NCBI GenBank assembly: GCA_019914945.1 | Contig: CM034109.1 | Location: 10,284,479-10,348,478 of the forward strand | DNA length: 64,000 bases | Direction: 5' to 3' | From: Typha latifolia | Taxonomy: Eukaryota; Streptophyta; Magnoliopsida; Poales; Typhaceae | Shown here: in pieces, positions 47,497-64,000 of the stretch | Layout: each line of letters starts with the position of its first letter | How positions within the stretch are numbered: position 1 is the first letter of the stretch | The notes under the pieces: generated by a model | Told to the model about the DNA's origin: nothing | Database searches by the model: none | The model's input: only the letters and a program-made list of their open reading frames with translations | Position numbers and translations under genes: made by a program

Positions 47497-48981
47497 ATGG
47501 CGGTGACCACACCCCACCTCTTCCTCCCTCGCCTCCTCATCTCCCTCCTCCTCCTCTTCCTCGTCTCTAATGCCGCTGCGAAGCCCATCGAATACCAAAC
47601 CTTAGTAGTAAGCCCTCTCCAGAAACCATCCTCCCTAGCCGGCGACGATGACCTCCTCGCCGGGACCCTAGCCGAGTCGGCGGAGGACGCTGCCACCTCC
47701 TACCTCCACCTCCGCGTCGCCCACCGTGACTCCCTCCTCTCCTCCAACTCCAAAGCCACTGCTGATGAGATCCTCCGCCTTCGCCTCGACCGGGATGCGG
47801 CGCGAGTGTCCCGTCTCCATGGATCTCTCGCCGCGGCGACGGGATCTAACGCCACTGGCCACCACCACCGCGGTGGATTCAGCAGTGCGGTGGTCTCTGG
47901 CCTCGCGCAAGGGAGCGGCGAGTACTTCACCCGGATCGGGATCGGGACGCCTCCGTCGAGCGCCTACATGGTGCTTGACACCGGAAGCGACGTGGTATGG
48001 ATCCAATGCGCCCCGTGCCGCCGCTGCTACACACAATCCGACCCTGTCTTCGACCCCCGGCGATCCAGATCCTATTCTTCAGTGACCTGCGACGCTCCTC
48101 TCTGCCGCCGCCTGGAAGCCTCCGGCGGATGCAACGTTAGGACCAAATCCTGCCTTTACGAGGTCTCCTACGGCGACGGATCCATCACCACCGGCGACTT
48201 CTCCACGGAAACACTGACCTTCTCTGGCGGCGCCCGCGTCGGCCGCATCGCCCTCGGCTGTGGCCACGACAACGAGGGCCTCTTCGTCGCTGCCGCGGGG
48301 CTCCTCGGCCTTGGCCGCGGCCGCCTCTCTTTCCCCTCCCAGGCCGGCCGCCGCTTCGGGAGGCGCTTCTCCTACTGCCTCGTGGACCGAACATCCTCTC
48401 CCTCAACTTCCCGCTCCTCCTCCGTCGTCTTCGGCGACTCTGCCCTGCCGGCCTCGGGAATCGCGTACACTCCCATGGTTAGGAACCCCAAGATGGAGAC
48501 ATTCTACTACGTAGAGATGACCGCCATCAGCGTGGGCGGGACCCGCGTCCCCGGTGTGGCGGCGTCGAACCTCAAGCTCGACCCGGCCACGGGCAAGGGC
48601 GGCGTGATCGTCGACTCGGGGACGTCAGTGACGAGGCTGACCAAGGCGGCGTACGCGGCGGTGCGGGACGCGTTCAAGTCCGGCGCGGCAGATCTGAGGG
48701 CGGCTGCGGGGGGCTTCTCGCTGTTCGACACGTGCTACGACCTGAGCGGGCGGACGGAGGTGAAGGTGCCGACGGTGGTGATGCACTTCGCCGGCGGGGC
48801 GCAGGTGGCTCTTCCGGCGGAGAACTACCTGATCCCGGTGGACACGAAGGGGACGTTCTGCTTCGCATTCGCCGGGACGGATAGCGGGGTGTCGATAATT
48901 GGGAATATACAGCAGCAGGGGTTCAGGGTGGTGTTCGACGGGGACAAGGAGAAGCTTGCATTTGTTCCCAAAGGATGCTGA
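47497..48981 (+). CDS. Pepsin-like aspartyl protease (plant A1 family, ASPG/APF2-like)
   Basis: Intronless, very GC-rich frame of 494 residues. A clear signal peptide (LLISLLLLFLVSNAAA, ending near residue 28) is followed by a propeptide, then the catalytic domain starting near GSGEYFTRIGIGTPP. Both catalytic motifs are present: DTGSDVVW (Asp161) and DSGTSVTR (Asp373). A Cys-rich nepenthesin-type insert (CAPCRRCY, CDAPLCRRLEASGGC) follows the first motif. The C-terminus ends in FVPKGC, typical of this plant subgroup. It is predicted to be a secreted or vacuolar/apoplastic protease of the group including ASPG1 and aspartyl protease family protein 2, linked in the family to stress and cell-wall roles; the substrate is unknown. 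The strong GC bias creates long shadow frames on both strands. Confidence 0.95.
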   Translation: MAVTTPHLFLPRLLISLLLLFLVSNAAAKPIEYQTLVVSPLQKPSSLAGDDDLLAGTLAESAEDAATSYLHLRVAHRDSLLSSNSKATADEILRLRLDRDAARVSRLHGSLAAATGSNATGHHHRGGFSSAVVSGLAQGSGEYFTRIGIGTPPSSAYMVLDTGSDVVWIQCAPCRRCYTQSDPVFDPRRSRSYSSVTCDAPLCRRLEASGGCNVRTKSCLYEVSYGDGSITTGDFSTETLTFSGGARVGRIALGCGHDNEGLFVAAAGLLGLGRGRLSFPSQAGRRFGRRFSYCLVDRTSSPSTSRSSSVVFGDSALPASGIAYTPMVRNPKMETFYYVEMTAISVGGTRVPGVAASNLKLDPATGKGGVIVDSGTSVTRLTKAAYAAVRDAFKSGAADLRAAAGGFSLFDTCYDLSGRTEVKVPTVVMHFAGGAQVALPAENYLIPVDTKGTFCFAFAGTDSGVSIIGNIQQQGFRVVFDGDKEKLAFVPKGC

Positions 48982-50470
48982 TAAGTTCGAGTTATCCGGG
49001 TTTTTAGTTGGATAGTGTGCTTTTTAATTCCCCTATCTCTCTCTCTCTATTTGTCTCTGTTGTTGATGGTGTGGGCGAAGGCCTCTCTTGCGGTGGTTTC
49101 GACTGACTAATGAAGTAATATTAAGTTATTAGTGAACTGTTCATTAAGATTATCTCGTTTAATTTTTTTGAGCCATTTTAATGTTACATTTGTTTAAAGA
49201 TTCCTAAACTCTATATCTTATTTTTGCGTAGACAATTTTTTTAATGACACTTGAATATTCGTCACTATACTTGAAACGGTAAATAATTATTTTGCTTTAC
49301 CTTTTTCTCTCTTTCTTGTTTAGAAGGGTAAAATTATTTTTAGAGAGTAAAATAGATCAAAAGTCACATGAATTTTTTAACTGAAATTTTATATTAGTTA
49401 AAAGAGATCTCTTATTTCTCATAACACATTACAGTGAAAAGTGAAAAATGCTAGTGGGGGCGTTTAGTTCTCTAAATAAAACTCCTAATAAGACGAAAAG
49501 TAGTAATGGGATGGAGAGAGAGAGAGAAGCGTCGCTGTCGTTCTGAGAGGAGGTGGGGGGAGAACGGTCGGCAGGGGTGCACATGGGAGACCGGGAGGGA
49601 TTTGACTCCTACGCGTGTCGTCTTTGTTTTCTTTTGCTTTTTCTCCCTGCCTCGGAAACCACAGTGACTACTGCCTACCTTGGTTCTTGGGCTATGCATC
49701 GTCATCGTTTATTTTCCTCTTTGGCTTGTCCGGCGTGGTTCAAAATATTCCAACGCCGCTAATTAATCGTTTTGTCTTCCAGAAAGGTAGATAGTAGATA
49801 GTGTGATAATTCCGAGCATCGCGGTGTCAACTGAGTTGAAACGATTAATAGCTGCTCTGCCTATTAACTTTTGCTCTAAGGAGAAAAAGAGAGACGATTT
49901 AACTTCATTAGCTGCTTAGCCTGATGATTTGCCTTTTTCTCCCCAGCTGTAATCATTGATCACCTGTTACACTAGCTGTCTCATCATACTTACAGCAGAG
50001 GGAAGGCTACAAAAGTGTCATAGGACAATCTGCAACTTGTTATGTGGATTCATTTGGCAGAGAGCCAGACACAAATTTAACATCGGCTGCTCAAACAATA
50101 CAACGCTACTAAGTATATCAGCAAAATATATATATCCGCCAGTGAAACACAAGCATCTCTTTACTTTTTTCAATACACAAGCCGATGGGGTTTCACATGG
50201 TAACTAAAATAAATAAAAGAATAAAATCTTGGCGAACAATCACACTAAGGCTTATCTTTTTCTCTTCAAGGAGTGATGATCTGACCATGAACTCCTTAGA
50301 CCCCCTCGCCAATTAGCCAGGTAGTATTGTCAAAAATGGCTGGTCGCAGCAACAAATCGTTGCGACTAGCTTCCAATTTCTGCACACGAGATTTTGCAAA
50401 TCCTGGGCATTGCAATAGGCTAATCATGGCGAAATATCTTGCTGTCTCGAGTTAAAGGTGAAGAAATCAT
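48982..50470. other. Intergenic DNA between protease and FTSHI4 genes
   Basis: Contains the 3' untranslated region of the protease gene (with a CT run near 49040), AT-rich unassigned DNA and the 3' end of the minus-strand FTSHI4 gene. No RNA gene or mobile element recognised. Confidence 0.45.
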
Positions 50471-57452
<6,982 letters not shown>

Positions 57453-58634
57453 TTGGGATTTCTAGGGTTTTCGAATCGGAGGGAAACGGTGATTGCTGGA
57501 GAGGAAGGGAGAGTGATCTCATAGGTTTATCCGAATTCGAGGGTTTTAGGGCGGGGGCCTGCACTGCAACGGCAAAGAGATAGCCTTCATCTGAAGTCGG
57601 AAACAAGCGGTGAAGGCGTTGCCGTCTTCTCGTAGATCGAGTCGGCAATTTATTCCTAAGCGTTAGGAAAGTCGGCATTTTAGTTCAGCAACTAACTAAC
57701 TCAAATAGTTAATGCTTTTGAATCATTCTCTTTTTCATGCCAACCTCAATTTGATTTGGCAGCAAACTGAAGCAGAAAAGATGGGGAATGTTTGTATATT
57801 AAAGATGTATAACAGAAGATGCCTCACCAAATTGGTACAAAAATTTATCTTATCTGAGAGATTACAGTGTAGAAGATAAGGAAAAAAAAGGACGAAAGTT
57901 ATATTCCAGATATCCAAAGGAATTTAGCTTCAGGATAAGGCAAAAAAAGAAAAGAAAAGGAGCTCCTACTGCACAAACAAATTACAAGCTTGATAGAGAG
58001 TTTTTGAAACTTGGGTGTGAATATTGCAACAAAAAGCTCAACAAGCAGGATCATCAAATGTGAAGCTTGAACATCAGAAACCAGACTCCAGACTCAAGAT
58101 TAACATTCAAAATTTGTAGTTCGAATCTTATAACAAGTAAGGCGTGGACAAAAAGCCCTTCATTTTCACAAACCAAGGCAGGACATTGGTTTTTGTTCAA
58201 ATGTGAGTTGCTTAGATTGCTCCATATAAAATGTGGCTAATAGCTGAATAATCTTTAAATCTGGAAGTTTTATGGATCCTGATCATATAAGCCACTGATA
58301 CTTTTAATCTAGTATCATAACTTCAGGTATTTTGACTCAATTCCCTGCTGCACACTGCAATTATCAAACTCAATATTTACATTTTAAGACGGAGAAAATC
58401 TTTCATCAATTTAAACACAATTTGATGCTACAGAGGAAAGAATTTTTCATTTAAGCTCCAAGTGCGTCATGTAAAATCCAGTTAAAAAGAAGTACAATTG
58501 GTGAGAAAATGGTGATATGATGATGAAATCGTCAGATCCCAAAAACGCTTATAAACCCTTATAGATAACCACAGGATACCACTATAAGTTACAGCTACTT
58601 GCAATATGAAACTCATAAAAAGGAATCAAGTTCA
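57453..58634. other. Spacer between NUWA-like and FTSHI4 genes, source of the 22 kb duplicate
   Basis: Holds the leader and promoter of FTSHI4 next to 57452 and the 3' untranslated region of the NUWA-like gene next to 58634. About 57700-58634 is the stretch whose inverted, diverged copy lies at 21718-22725. No further gene was found. Confidence 0.7.
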
Positions 58635-60707
58635 TTAAACTGTGATTTGCTTAGAAGCATCTCCATCTCCTTCCTTTGTTTCATCATTCAACAAAACATC
58701 TTGCTTCTCTTCCTTCAGAATATCTTCATCAACATTGCGGGCTTCAACAACATCAGCTTTCTTTTCCTCAGCTGTTTCATTCCCAATGCCTAGTCCTTTA
58801 AGAAACCCGGTATCAACAGCACTGGCACCTCCAGTGGGGGAATCCTCTTTAGCCTCTTCCTTTTTTCGGCCAAGGACTGCCTCAATAGCCGCTTTACTCG
58901 CTCGGGCAGCGGCCTCCTCCTTCGCAGCAGCCTCCGCCTTCTTCCTCTCCTCCTCTTCCTTCGCAAGAGCCTCAGCTCTAGCCTTCTCCTCTGCAGCACG
59001 AGCAGCTGCCTCGGCTTTCTCCCTCTCGACATCCTCATACAACTTCCCCATATCCTCCTCCCTCCCCTCTCTCTTGAGTGCCCCCTCCAGAAGCTCTTTC
59101 ATGTCATCACTCAGCGCCACGTTTTCGTCCAAAAGAGTACCCTTAGCCGCCTTAATTGCATCGTCCAATCTCCCCGCATCAACATATGCCTTAAGCAACA
59201 ACTCATAGCTTGTGATGTTCGGCTTCGCCTCCTTCTCTGGCATCAGGTCAAAGAACCCCTGAGCATCGTCTATCCTTCCCACATTGACTAATCCACTGAT
59301 AATTTTATTGTACGCATTGGCATTCGGTCTCAGACCCACCTCCACCATCTTCTTGAAGTATCCCACAGCGTCGTCCACTCTATCCACTCTGAAGCACGCC
59401 TCCACTAGCAGAACATATGTGTACTCGTCGGGATTAATCCCACGCTCTCCCATCTCCTTATATAACTCCTCTGCTTCCCCAACCAACTTGTGCGTCCCGA
59501 ACTGGTCAATCATATTATTATACGACAACACATCAGGGATGCAATTCTTCTCCCCCATCCTCCGAAACACCGTAATCGCATCGTCAAACCTACCCGCAAG
59601 GCAATATGCGTCCGCCATCACATTAAAGCTGCCCAAATTCACGGCGATTCTCCTTGGCGGCTCGTGCTCCTTATTCATCATTCTGTCAAACAGGTTGATA
59701 GCCTCATCTAACTTCCCGTTCCTCCCCAAAGCATCTAGAACCGAGTTGTAGCTGACTGCGCTGAATCTAACCTTGGAGCCTTCCCCAAGGACCTCACTGT
59801 AGCAATCCATTGCCTCTTTTTCCATCCCTTGTAAGAAGTAGCCTTTCATGAGGTTGCCATAGACAATGCCGTCAAGTATCATCCCACCGCCGAGCTTATC
59901 TTTAAGTTCCTCGAATAAGGACAGCACCTTTTCTGGATCATTGGCGTTGACGAAGCCAGACATGAGGAAATTGTACACGATCGGGTCAGGGGCGACGAGT
60001 CCGCGCTCGATCATGCCGTCCTTGAGCTCGACGGCCTGCTCGAGCTTCTTGTTATCGATGAGTCCCTTGGCGAGGATGCGGTAGGTGGTCGGCGAAGGGA
60101 GGACGGGCGAATCCTCCTTGAGGAGGAGGCGAAAGTGCTCGAGGGCGGTGTCCGTCTTGCGGCAGTCGCAGTAGGCCTGGAGGAGGAGGTTGTGTGTGAC
60201 GACGGTAGGGGCGACGGAGGCCTGCGTGACGAAGCGATGGAGGGTGAGGAGGTCGGCGTACCGACCCTGCCGGAGGAGGGCGGCGAGGACTGCGTTGCAG
60301 GTGAAGACGGTGGGGCGGCAGTTGGAGTAGATAGAGTGGCGGGTGAGGAGGGATGCCTCGTCGAGGTCGTTGACACGGATCAGGTTTAATATGCGGTCGT
60401 GGAGCGCGAGGCGGTTTCCGGACAGCGAGGAGACGGGCTCCGGAAGCTTGGGGGAGTTGGGGGATTTGGGGATGGGAGAGGAGGGGACGCGCTGCTGGGC
60501 AGGGCGGTGGGAGAGGGGTGGCTCGATGCGGAGGCGTCTCTTGCGGCGGCGGCGCTCGGCGGCGGCTTCCTCCGGCGTGGCGAAAGAGAAGTAGCGGATG
60601 GCGGCGGGGCTGGGGAAGTGACGGCGGCCAGGGAGGAGAAAAGGGAAGGAGAAAGGCGAGGGTTTGAAGCATTTGATGTGGGAGAAGAGAGGTCTGGAGA
60701 GAGACAT
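58635..60707 (-). CDS. NUWA: NUWA-like pentatricopeptide repeat protein (At3g49240/EMB1796-type)
   Basis: Intronless gene of 690 residues. The N-terminus is basic and Ser/Phe-rich, like a mitochondrial presequence, and contains an Arg-rich patch (RRRRKRRLR). From about residue 100 to 540 there are P-class PPR motifs (for example PTVVTHNLLLQAYCDC, PDVLSYNNMIDQFG, PDEYTYVLLVEACF). The tail (about 555-625) is a charged Ala/Glu/Lys coiled coil (EREKAEAAARAAEEKARAE), then an acidic end with DASKQITV. P-class repeats plus this coiled coil match Arabidopsis NUWA/EMB1796, needed for embryo development and shown to help C-to-U editing complexes in mitochondria and plastids. There is no DYW domain, as expected. 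Four site II motifs lie upstream. Confidence 0.92.
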   Translation of the reverse strand: MSLSRPLFSHIKCFKPSPFSFPFLLPGRRHFPSPAAIRYFSFATPEEAAAERRRRKRRLRIEPPLSHRPAQQRVPSSPIPKSPNSPKLPEPVSSLSGNRLALHDRILNLIRVNDLDEASLLTRHSIYSNCRPTVFTCNAVLAALLRQGRYADLLTLHRFVTQASVAPTVVTHNLLLQAYCDCRKTDTALEHFRLLLKEDSPVLPSPTTYRILAKGLIDNKKLEQAVELKDGMIERGLVAPDPIVYNFLMSGFVNANDPEKVLSLFEELKDKLGGGMILDGIVYGNLMKGYFLQGMEKEAMDCYSEVLGEGSKVRFSAVSYNSVLDALGRNGKLDEAINLFDRMMNKEHEPPRRIAVNLGSFNVMADAYCLAGRFDDAITVFRRMGEKNCIPDVLSYNNMIDQFGTHKLVGEAEELYKEMGERGINPDEYTYVLLVEACFRVDRVDDAVGYFKKMVEVGLRPNANAYNKIISGLVNVGRIDDAQGFFDLMPEKEAKPNITSYELLLKAYVDAGRLDDAIKAAKGTLLDENVALSDDMKELLEGALKREGREEDMGKLYEDVEREKAEAAARAAEEKARAEALAKEEEERKKAEAAAKEEAAARASKAAIEAVLGRKKEEAKEDSPTGGASAVDTGFLKGLGIGNETAEEKKADVVEARNVDEDILKEEKQDVLLNDETKEGDGDASKQITV

Positions 60708-60882
60708 GGCGTCGGATTCGTGGGGAGAAAGAACGAACTCGAGAAGGGAACGATTTAATCGAAGGGTTTAGGGATTTAGAGGGAGAAGGAGATCGATCTT
60801 TAGAGTGAGATTCGACGGTGATCGTAAAGTAGCAGGAGTTATCGTGATAGAATGCACGAATCTCGGCGAAGGAGCTCTCTCG

Positions 60883-60988
60883 TGGGCCGAGGAGTTGATA
60901 TTGGGCTGCTACAATAGCCCATAAGATGATTGGACTTAGATCCGATTAAGGTTTGACTTATTAAGCCCCATCCAAATTCCCAAGCCCA
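60883..60988 (-). promoter_or_regulatory. Four site II (TGGGCC/T) motifs upstream of the NUWA-like gene
   Basis: TGGGCC at 60883-60888, TGGGCT at 60902-60907, and AGCCCA (TGGGCT on the minus strand) at 60916-60921 and 60983-60988. They lie 175-280 bases upstream of the start at 60707. Site II elements are bound by TCP factors and are frequent before genes for organelle proteins. Motifs are seen; function is inferred. Confidence 0.6.
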
Positions 60989-62386
60989 TTTATTCCACTT
61001 TCATACACGGTAGCTTGTAGAGTTGGATAAGGATGGATAAGCAGCTTAAACACTCCAGATATATATATATACCAAGTTATTAACATTCGTCGTATATCTA
61101 CTAACTTGTATTTTTTAATATATATATCTACTAAGTTGTAGGTTACTGCATTTCATATCTATCCTGTTAGGCTAAGGACAATTTTGCATTGTTCATCTCT
61201 TGGCATTGTGTTGTTCTTCCAAATAAAATATCTAAATTGAAGCGCACCAGTGTCAAACTAATTCTATTTGCTTGTCATCTGCGTTTGATTGCATTTCAAT
61301 ATTTCCCAACTGCGAAGTATGGATAGAATTAGAAACGTGATGGAATTTTGTACTACAGTTTAACCCAAGAGGTCAAACAATAGATGCCCTCTTTATAAGT
61401 CAACTAAGGGGTGTTATTGTAATAAATGTGAATACGGAGGGTGATAAGTAATGGAGTCATGAAGAAGACATGGCTGGCTAGCCTTCGACGATAAAAACAA
61501 TGGCCTGAAGAGAGGGGCAGAGGAAAAATAGGAGAAGACCGCTTTATAAACTTTCGGCTACTTTAACTAAAGGTTTCACGTGTTTCTCTTTTATATAAGT
61601 CGATGCTGTTGATCTCGATTTGGGTTTTGTTTTTCTTTCTTCTCTTCTTCAGAAATCAAAGCCCTGGTATAAGAAAGTTTGCCGCTTGGATTCGGAAATT
61701 GCCCTCTTTTGTGTTATAATTTGTAGTACATTAGCCTCCTTCTGGAGTTTTATTATGGTTTGGCAAGAATTCCTATCTGGGTTTTGTTAGAATTGGCGCA
61801 AAAGTGATTTTTGTTGGTCCAGAACCTTTTCTTTTCCTCTGCAATTGGGATTGGGGCGGAAATTTTCTTTTTGTTGTTTTTATGGTATCATTGTTTGAAT
61901 TATGATGGTCGTGACTCCATGCTTGATCAAACCTAAGAAGCGCTTGTTAATTAGTGGACAAATCCGAGTTTTTTTTTTTTCCTTTTCCTTTTTGTTACTT
62001 TTCTCTATCAATCTTTTGTTAATCAAAAGAATGAGAGAGTTTTTAGTGTCTAATTTGATTCTGGAGCTTTAATCCATTCCATCAATTAATTGAATTAGGT
62101 GACTACTGCAGGTGAATTTTAATTGACTCTAGAAGATAAATTTTGACGACGTTCGGAAGTTCTACTACAGGGGTTGACGCCTGATCTCTGACTTGGTTGC
62201 TATCCAAATATTTCTCTATCGAATCAGTCAGTACTGGAACATAGAATTTAGTATGAACCAGTCATGAGATATTCTTCCATTTTCCTTTGTTACTTTGAAA
62301 TCATGGTCAACTTGGGATTATATTCTTGTCGGTCTTTGAATGGCAGGTGCTTATTTGACAAATTGTTATTGTAGGAATATCCTTCG
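60989..62386. other. Promoter and leader region of the CBL gene
   Basis: AT-rich intergenic DNA, then a probable transcribed leader of the CBL gene. A TTGTAG 3' splice site at about 62374 just before the ATG suggests an intron in the leader. Short T-runs near 61970 and 62570. No other gene is seen. Confidence 0.45.
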
Positions 62387-64000
62387 ATGGGTTGTTTCTC
62401 TTCGAAGCATATCAAGCATATGCAGCCAGAGGGATGTGAAGATCCTGTTGCTCTTGCTAATGAAACATCTTGTGAGCAGCTATCATCATTCTTCATTTCT
62501 TTTTTTATGAAGATTATCTGTAGATTTTATTATTCCTGCTTCTTGAACATGCCATCAGCATCTTTTTCTTTCTTTCTTTCTTTCTTTCTTTTTTTCTTTT
62601 TCGAAAAAAAAAACATGCTTGAGTTAGGGTTACTAATTTCCTTTTTTTTGTGCTTATGATTATAATTATTTGAAATTAGAAACTCATCAGTGCAGCTGTC
62701 TTAGGTCCTAACATTTTTAAAAATGTTTGCCCTCCTTATATGACTTTTTTCTTCTTTTTTTTGGTATAATGGCAGTTACAGTGAATGAAGTAGAAGCATT
62801 GGGTGAGCTGTTTAAGAAATTGAGCTGTTCAATTAGTAAAGATGGCCTCATTAACAAGGTGATATAGGGTTAAAAATTTTGTTATATATTATGTTGATGG
62901 AGATTTCACATCTTATAATATGTGTGCTTTGTGGCATTTCTTTGATCAGGAAGAGTTCAAACTTGCTCTGTTCAGGAACAGCAACAAGCAAAATCTCTTT
63001 GTGGACAGGGTGAGAATTTTCAGTGCATTCAGTTAACATCTATGTTTTCGTTTCAGCATTGGTCTGTGCTAGATAATTGATACTGAATTGGATGCCTTAA
63101 ATCTAATTTATTATGTATGCATCTATGGATGTGCACTTAATCTCAACATTTTCAGTTACTAAATTTCTTGATTTGGCTTGGCTAATCTATGCAGGTATTT
63201 GACTTGTTTGACATCAAAAGAAATGGTGCTATTGATTTCGGTGAATTTGTTCGATCTCTTAGTGTATTCCACCCGCGTGCACCTGAATCAGAAAAAATTG
63301 GATGTATGAACTCTTTACTTTCATACCTTGTTTCTATGCGATATTTATTTCGCCAATTTGTTGTGCCTTTGGTTCCTCATAGCTTTTGTTAGCCATTAGT
63401 TTGGTCTTAGGATGAGTTTAGGCATGTGTCAAAATTAAGACTTTGGACGATGACTAATAATGTGGTGATCCATTTTTGGCAGTTGCATTTAGATTGTATG
63501 ACTTGAGATGCACGGGCTTCATTGAACCTGATGAGGTAAGTATCTCTCCTATCAAGGTTTTTATTGATAATCAAGGAGATTAAATAAAAGTACATATATC
63601 CAATTTTCATCGTTAAAAGGAACAGATTGTTGATAATCCATTCCACAGCAATATTATTTGCCTCTTCAGTGATTGCATAATGTGAAGCAGAAATTGCTTT
63701 ACTACATAATCTTGAAGTAGTTTAAGAATGCTAACCTCTGGACTATTTACCGCACTGCAATTCTAGCTGCTATATGAGAACTCTAATGAATGGGATCTGT
63801 GTCAACAGCTGAAAGAGATGGTACTGGCTCTACTAAATGAATCAGATTTAGAACTTACAGGCGAAGTTGTTCAAACAATTGTCGATCGGGTGAGAATGAA
63901 CCTTTTATATCTATGTGCTCTAATTTGCTTATAATATCTGCAGTAGCAACTTTTCTTCACTCTTTCTGATGTTTACGTGATTTCCTACAGACATTTGCGC
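62387..64000 (+). CDS. Calcineurin B-like calcium sensor (CBL4/SOS3-like), 5' part
   Basis: Six exons and the first bases of a seventh: 62387-62471, 62776-62858, 62950-63009, 63195-63303, 63483-63535, 63809-63889 and 63991 onward, all in phase. The protein starts MGCFSSK: Gly2 fits N-myristoylation and Cys3 palmitoylation, which anchor CBLs to membranes. EF-hands visible are the unusual first one ([13 protein letters not shown]), the second ([15 protein letters not shown]) and the third ([14 protein letters not shown]); the fourth and the C-terminal FPSF phosphorylation motif lie beyond the window. The wording ([26 protein letters not shown]) is nearest CBL4/SOS3 and rice CBL7/8 as I remember them; CBL4 binds the kinase CIPK24/SOS2 to drive sodium export. 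The paralogue cannot be fixed from the partial protein. Confidence 0.88.

Noticed and set aside
47668..48868. Frames of 60-122 codons overlapping the aspartyl protease in other frames and strands
   Set aside because: Low-complexity Arg/Pro/Ala translations caused by very GC-rich DNA.
58642..60758. Several plus-strand frames opposite the NUWA-like gene, up to 188 codons
   Set aside because: They are shadows of the coding bias in the PPR gene and have Ser/Ala-rich meaningless sequence.

Overview
The window is nuclear DNA from a flowering plant. Genes have spliceosomal GT-AG introns, intergenic DNA is AT-rich with many microsatellites, and the recognisable products are plant-specific: an LHCII protein, two pentatricopeptide repeat (PPR) proteins, LRR receptor-like proteins, a plastid FtsH-like protein and a CBL calcium sensor. 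The high GC content of some single-exon genes (Lhcb1, aspartyl protease) suggests a monocot, perhaps a non-grass such as a palm; the species is a guess. All protein identities come from reading translations, with no database search.

Layout. 1.6-6.7 kb (-): receptor-like kinase, with a spliced 5' leader out to about 7.4 kb. 9.3-12.2 kb (+): CorA-like transporter gene carrying three frameshifts and a stop codon, head to head with the kinase. 12.5-13.3 kb (-): Lhcb1 with a classic CCAAT/GATA/TATA promoter. 16.3-17.4 kb (+): HAD-type inorganic pyrophosphatase/phosphatase of the phosphate-starvation family, with four P1BS-like sites upstream. 18.7-21.3 kb (+): intact PLS-class PPR gene. It is followed by a decayed copy of the 3' part of the NUWA-type PPR gene found at 58.6 kb, an RNase H-domain ORF (-), and a broken partial copy of the first PPR gene. 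25.1-26.3 kb (+): F-box/DUF295 gene. 27.7-30.6 kb (-): five-exon conserved gene of unknown function.

31-46.7 kb is a tandem array of three LRR receptor-like protein (RLP, EIX2-like) units. The first and third are intact and the second is a pseudogene. Flanking DNA is duplicated with the genes, and sequence patches are shared in different pairs, as expected of unequal crossing-over and gene conversion in a fast-evolving immune-receptor cluster.

47.5-49.0 kb (+): pepsin-like aspartyl protease. 50.5-57.5 kb (-): 15-exon FTSHI4-type plastid AAA protein whose zinc-protease motif is lost. 58.6-60.7 kb (-): NUWA/At3g49240-like PPR protein with site II promoter motifs. 62.4-64.0 kb (+): 5' part of a CBL4-like calcium sensor that runs off the window.

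These are ordinary, functionally unrelated plant neighbours. The parts that behave unusually are the RLP array (31-47 kb), the PPR/NUWA duplication debris (21-25 kb) and the damaged CorA-like gene (9-12 kb). I saw no new multi-gene system. The best leads are the mosaic RLP array, the P1BS cluster and the inverted NUWA fragment.
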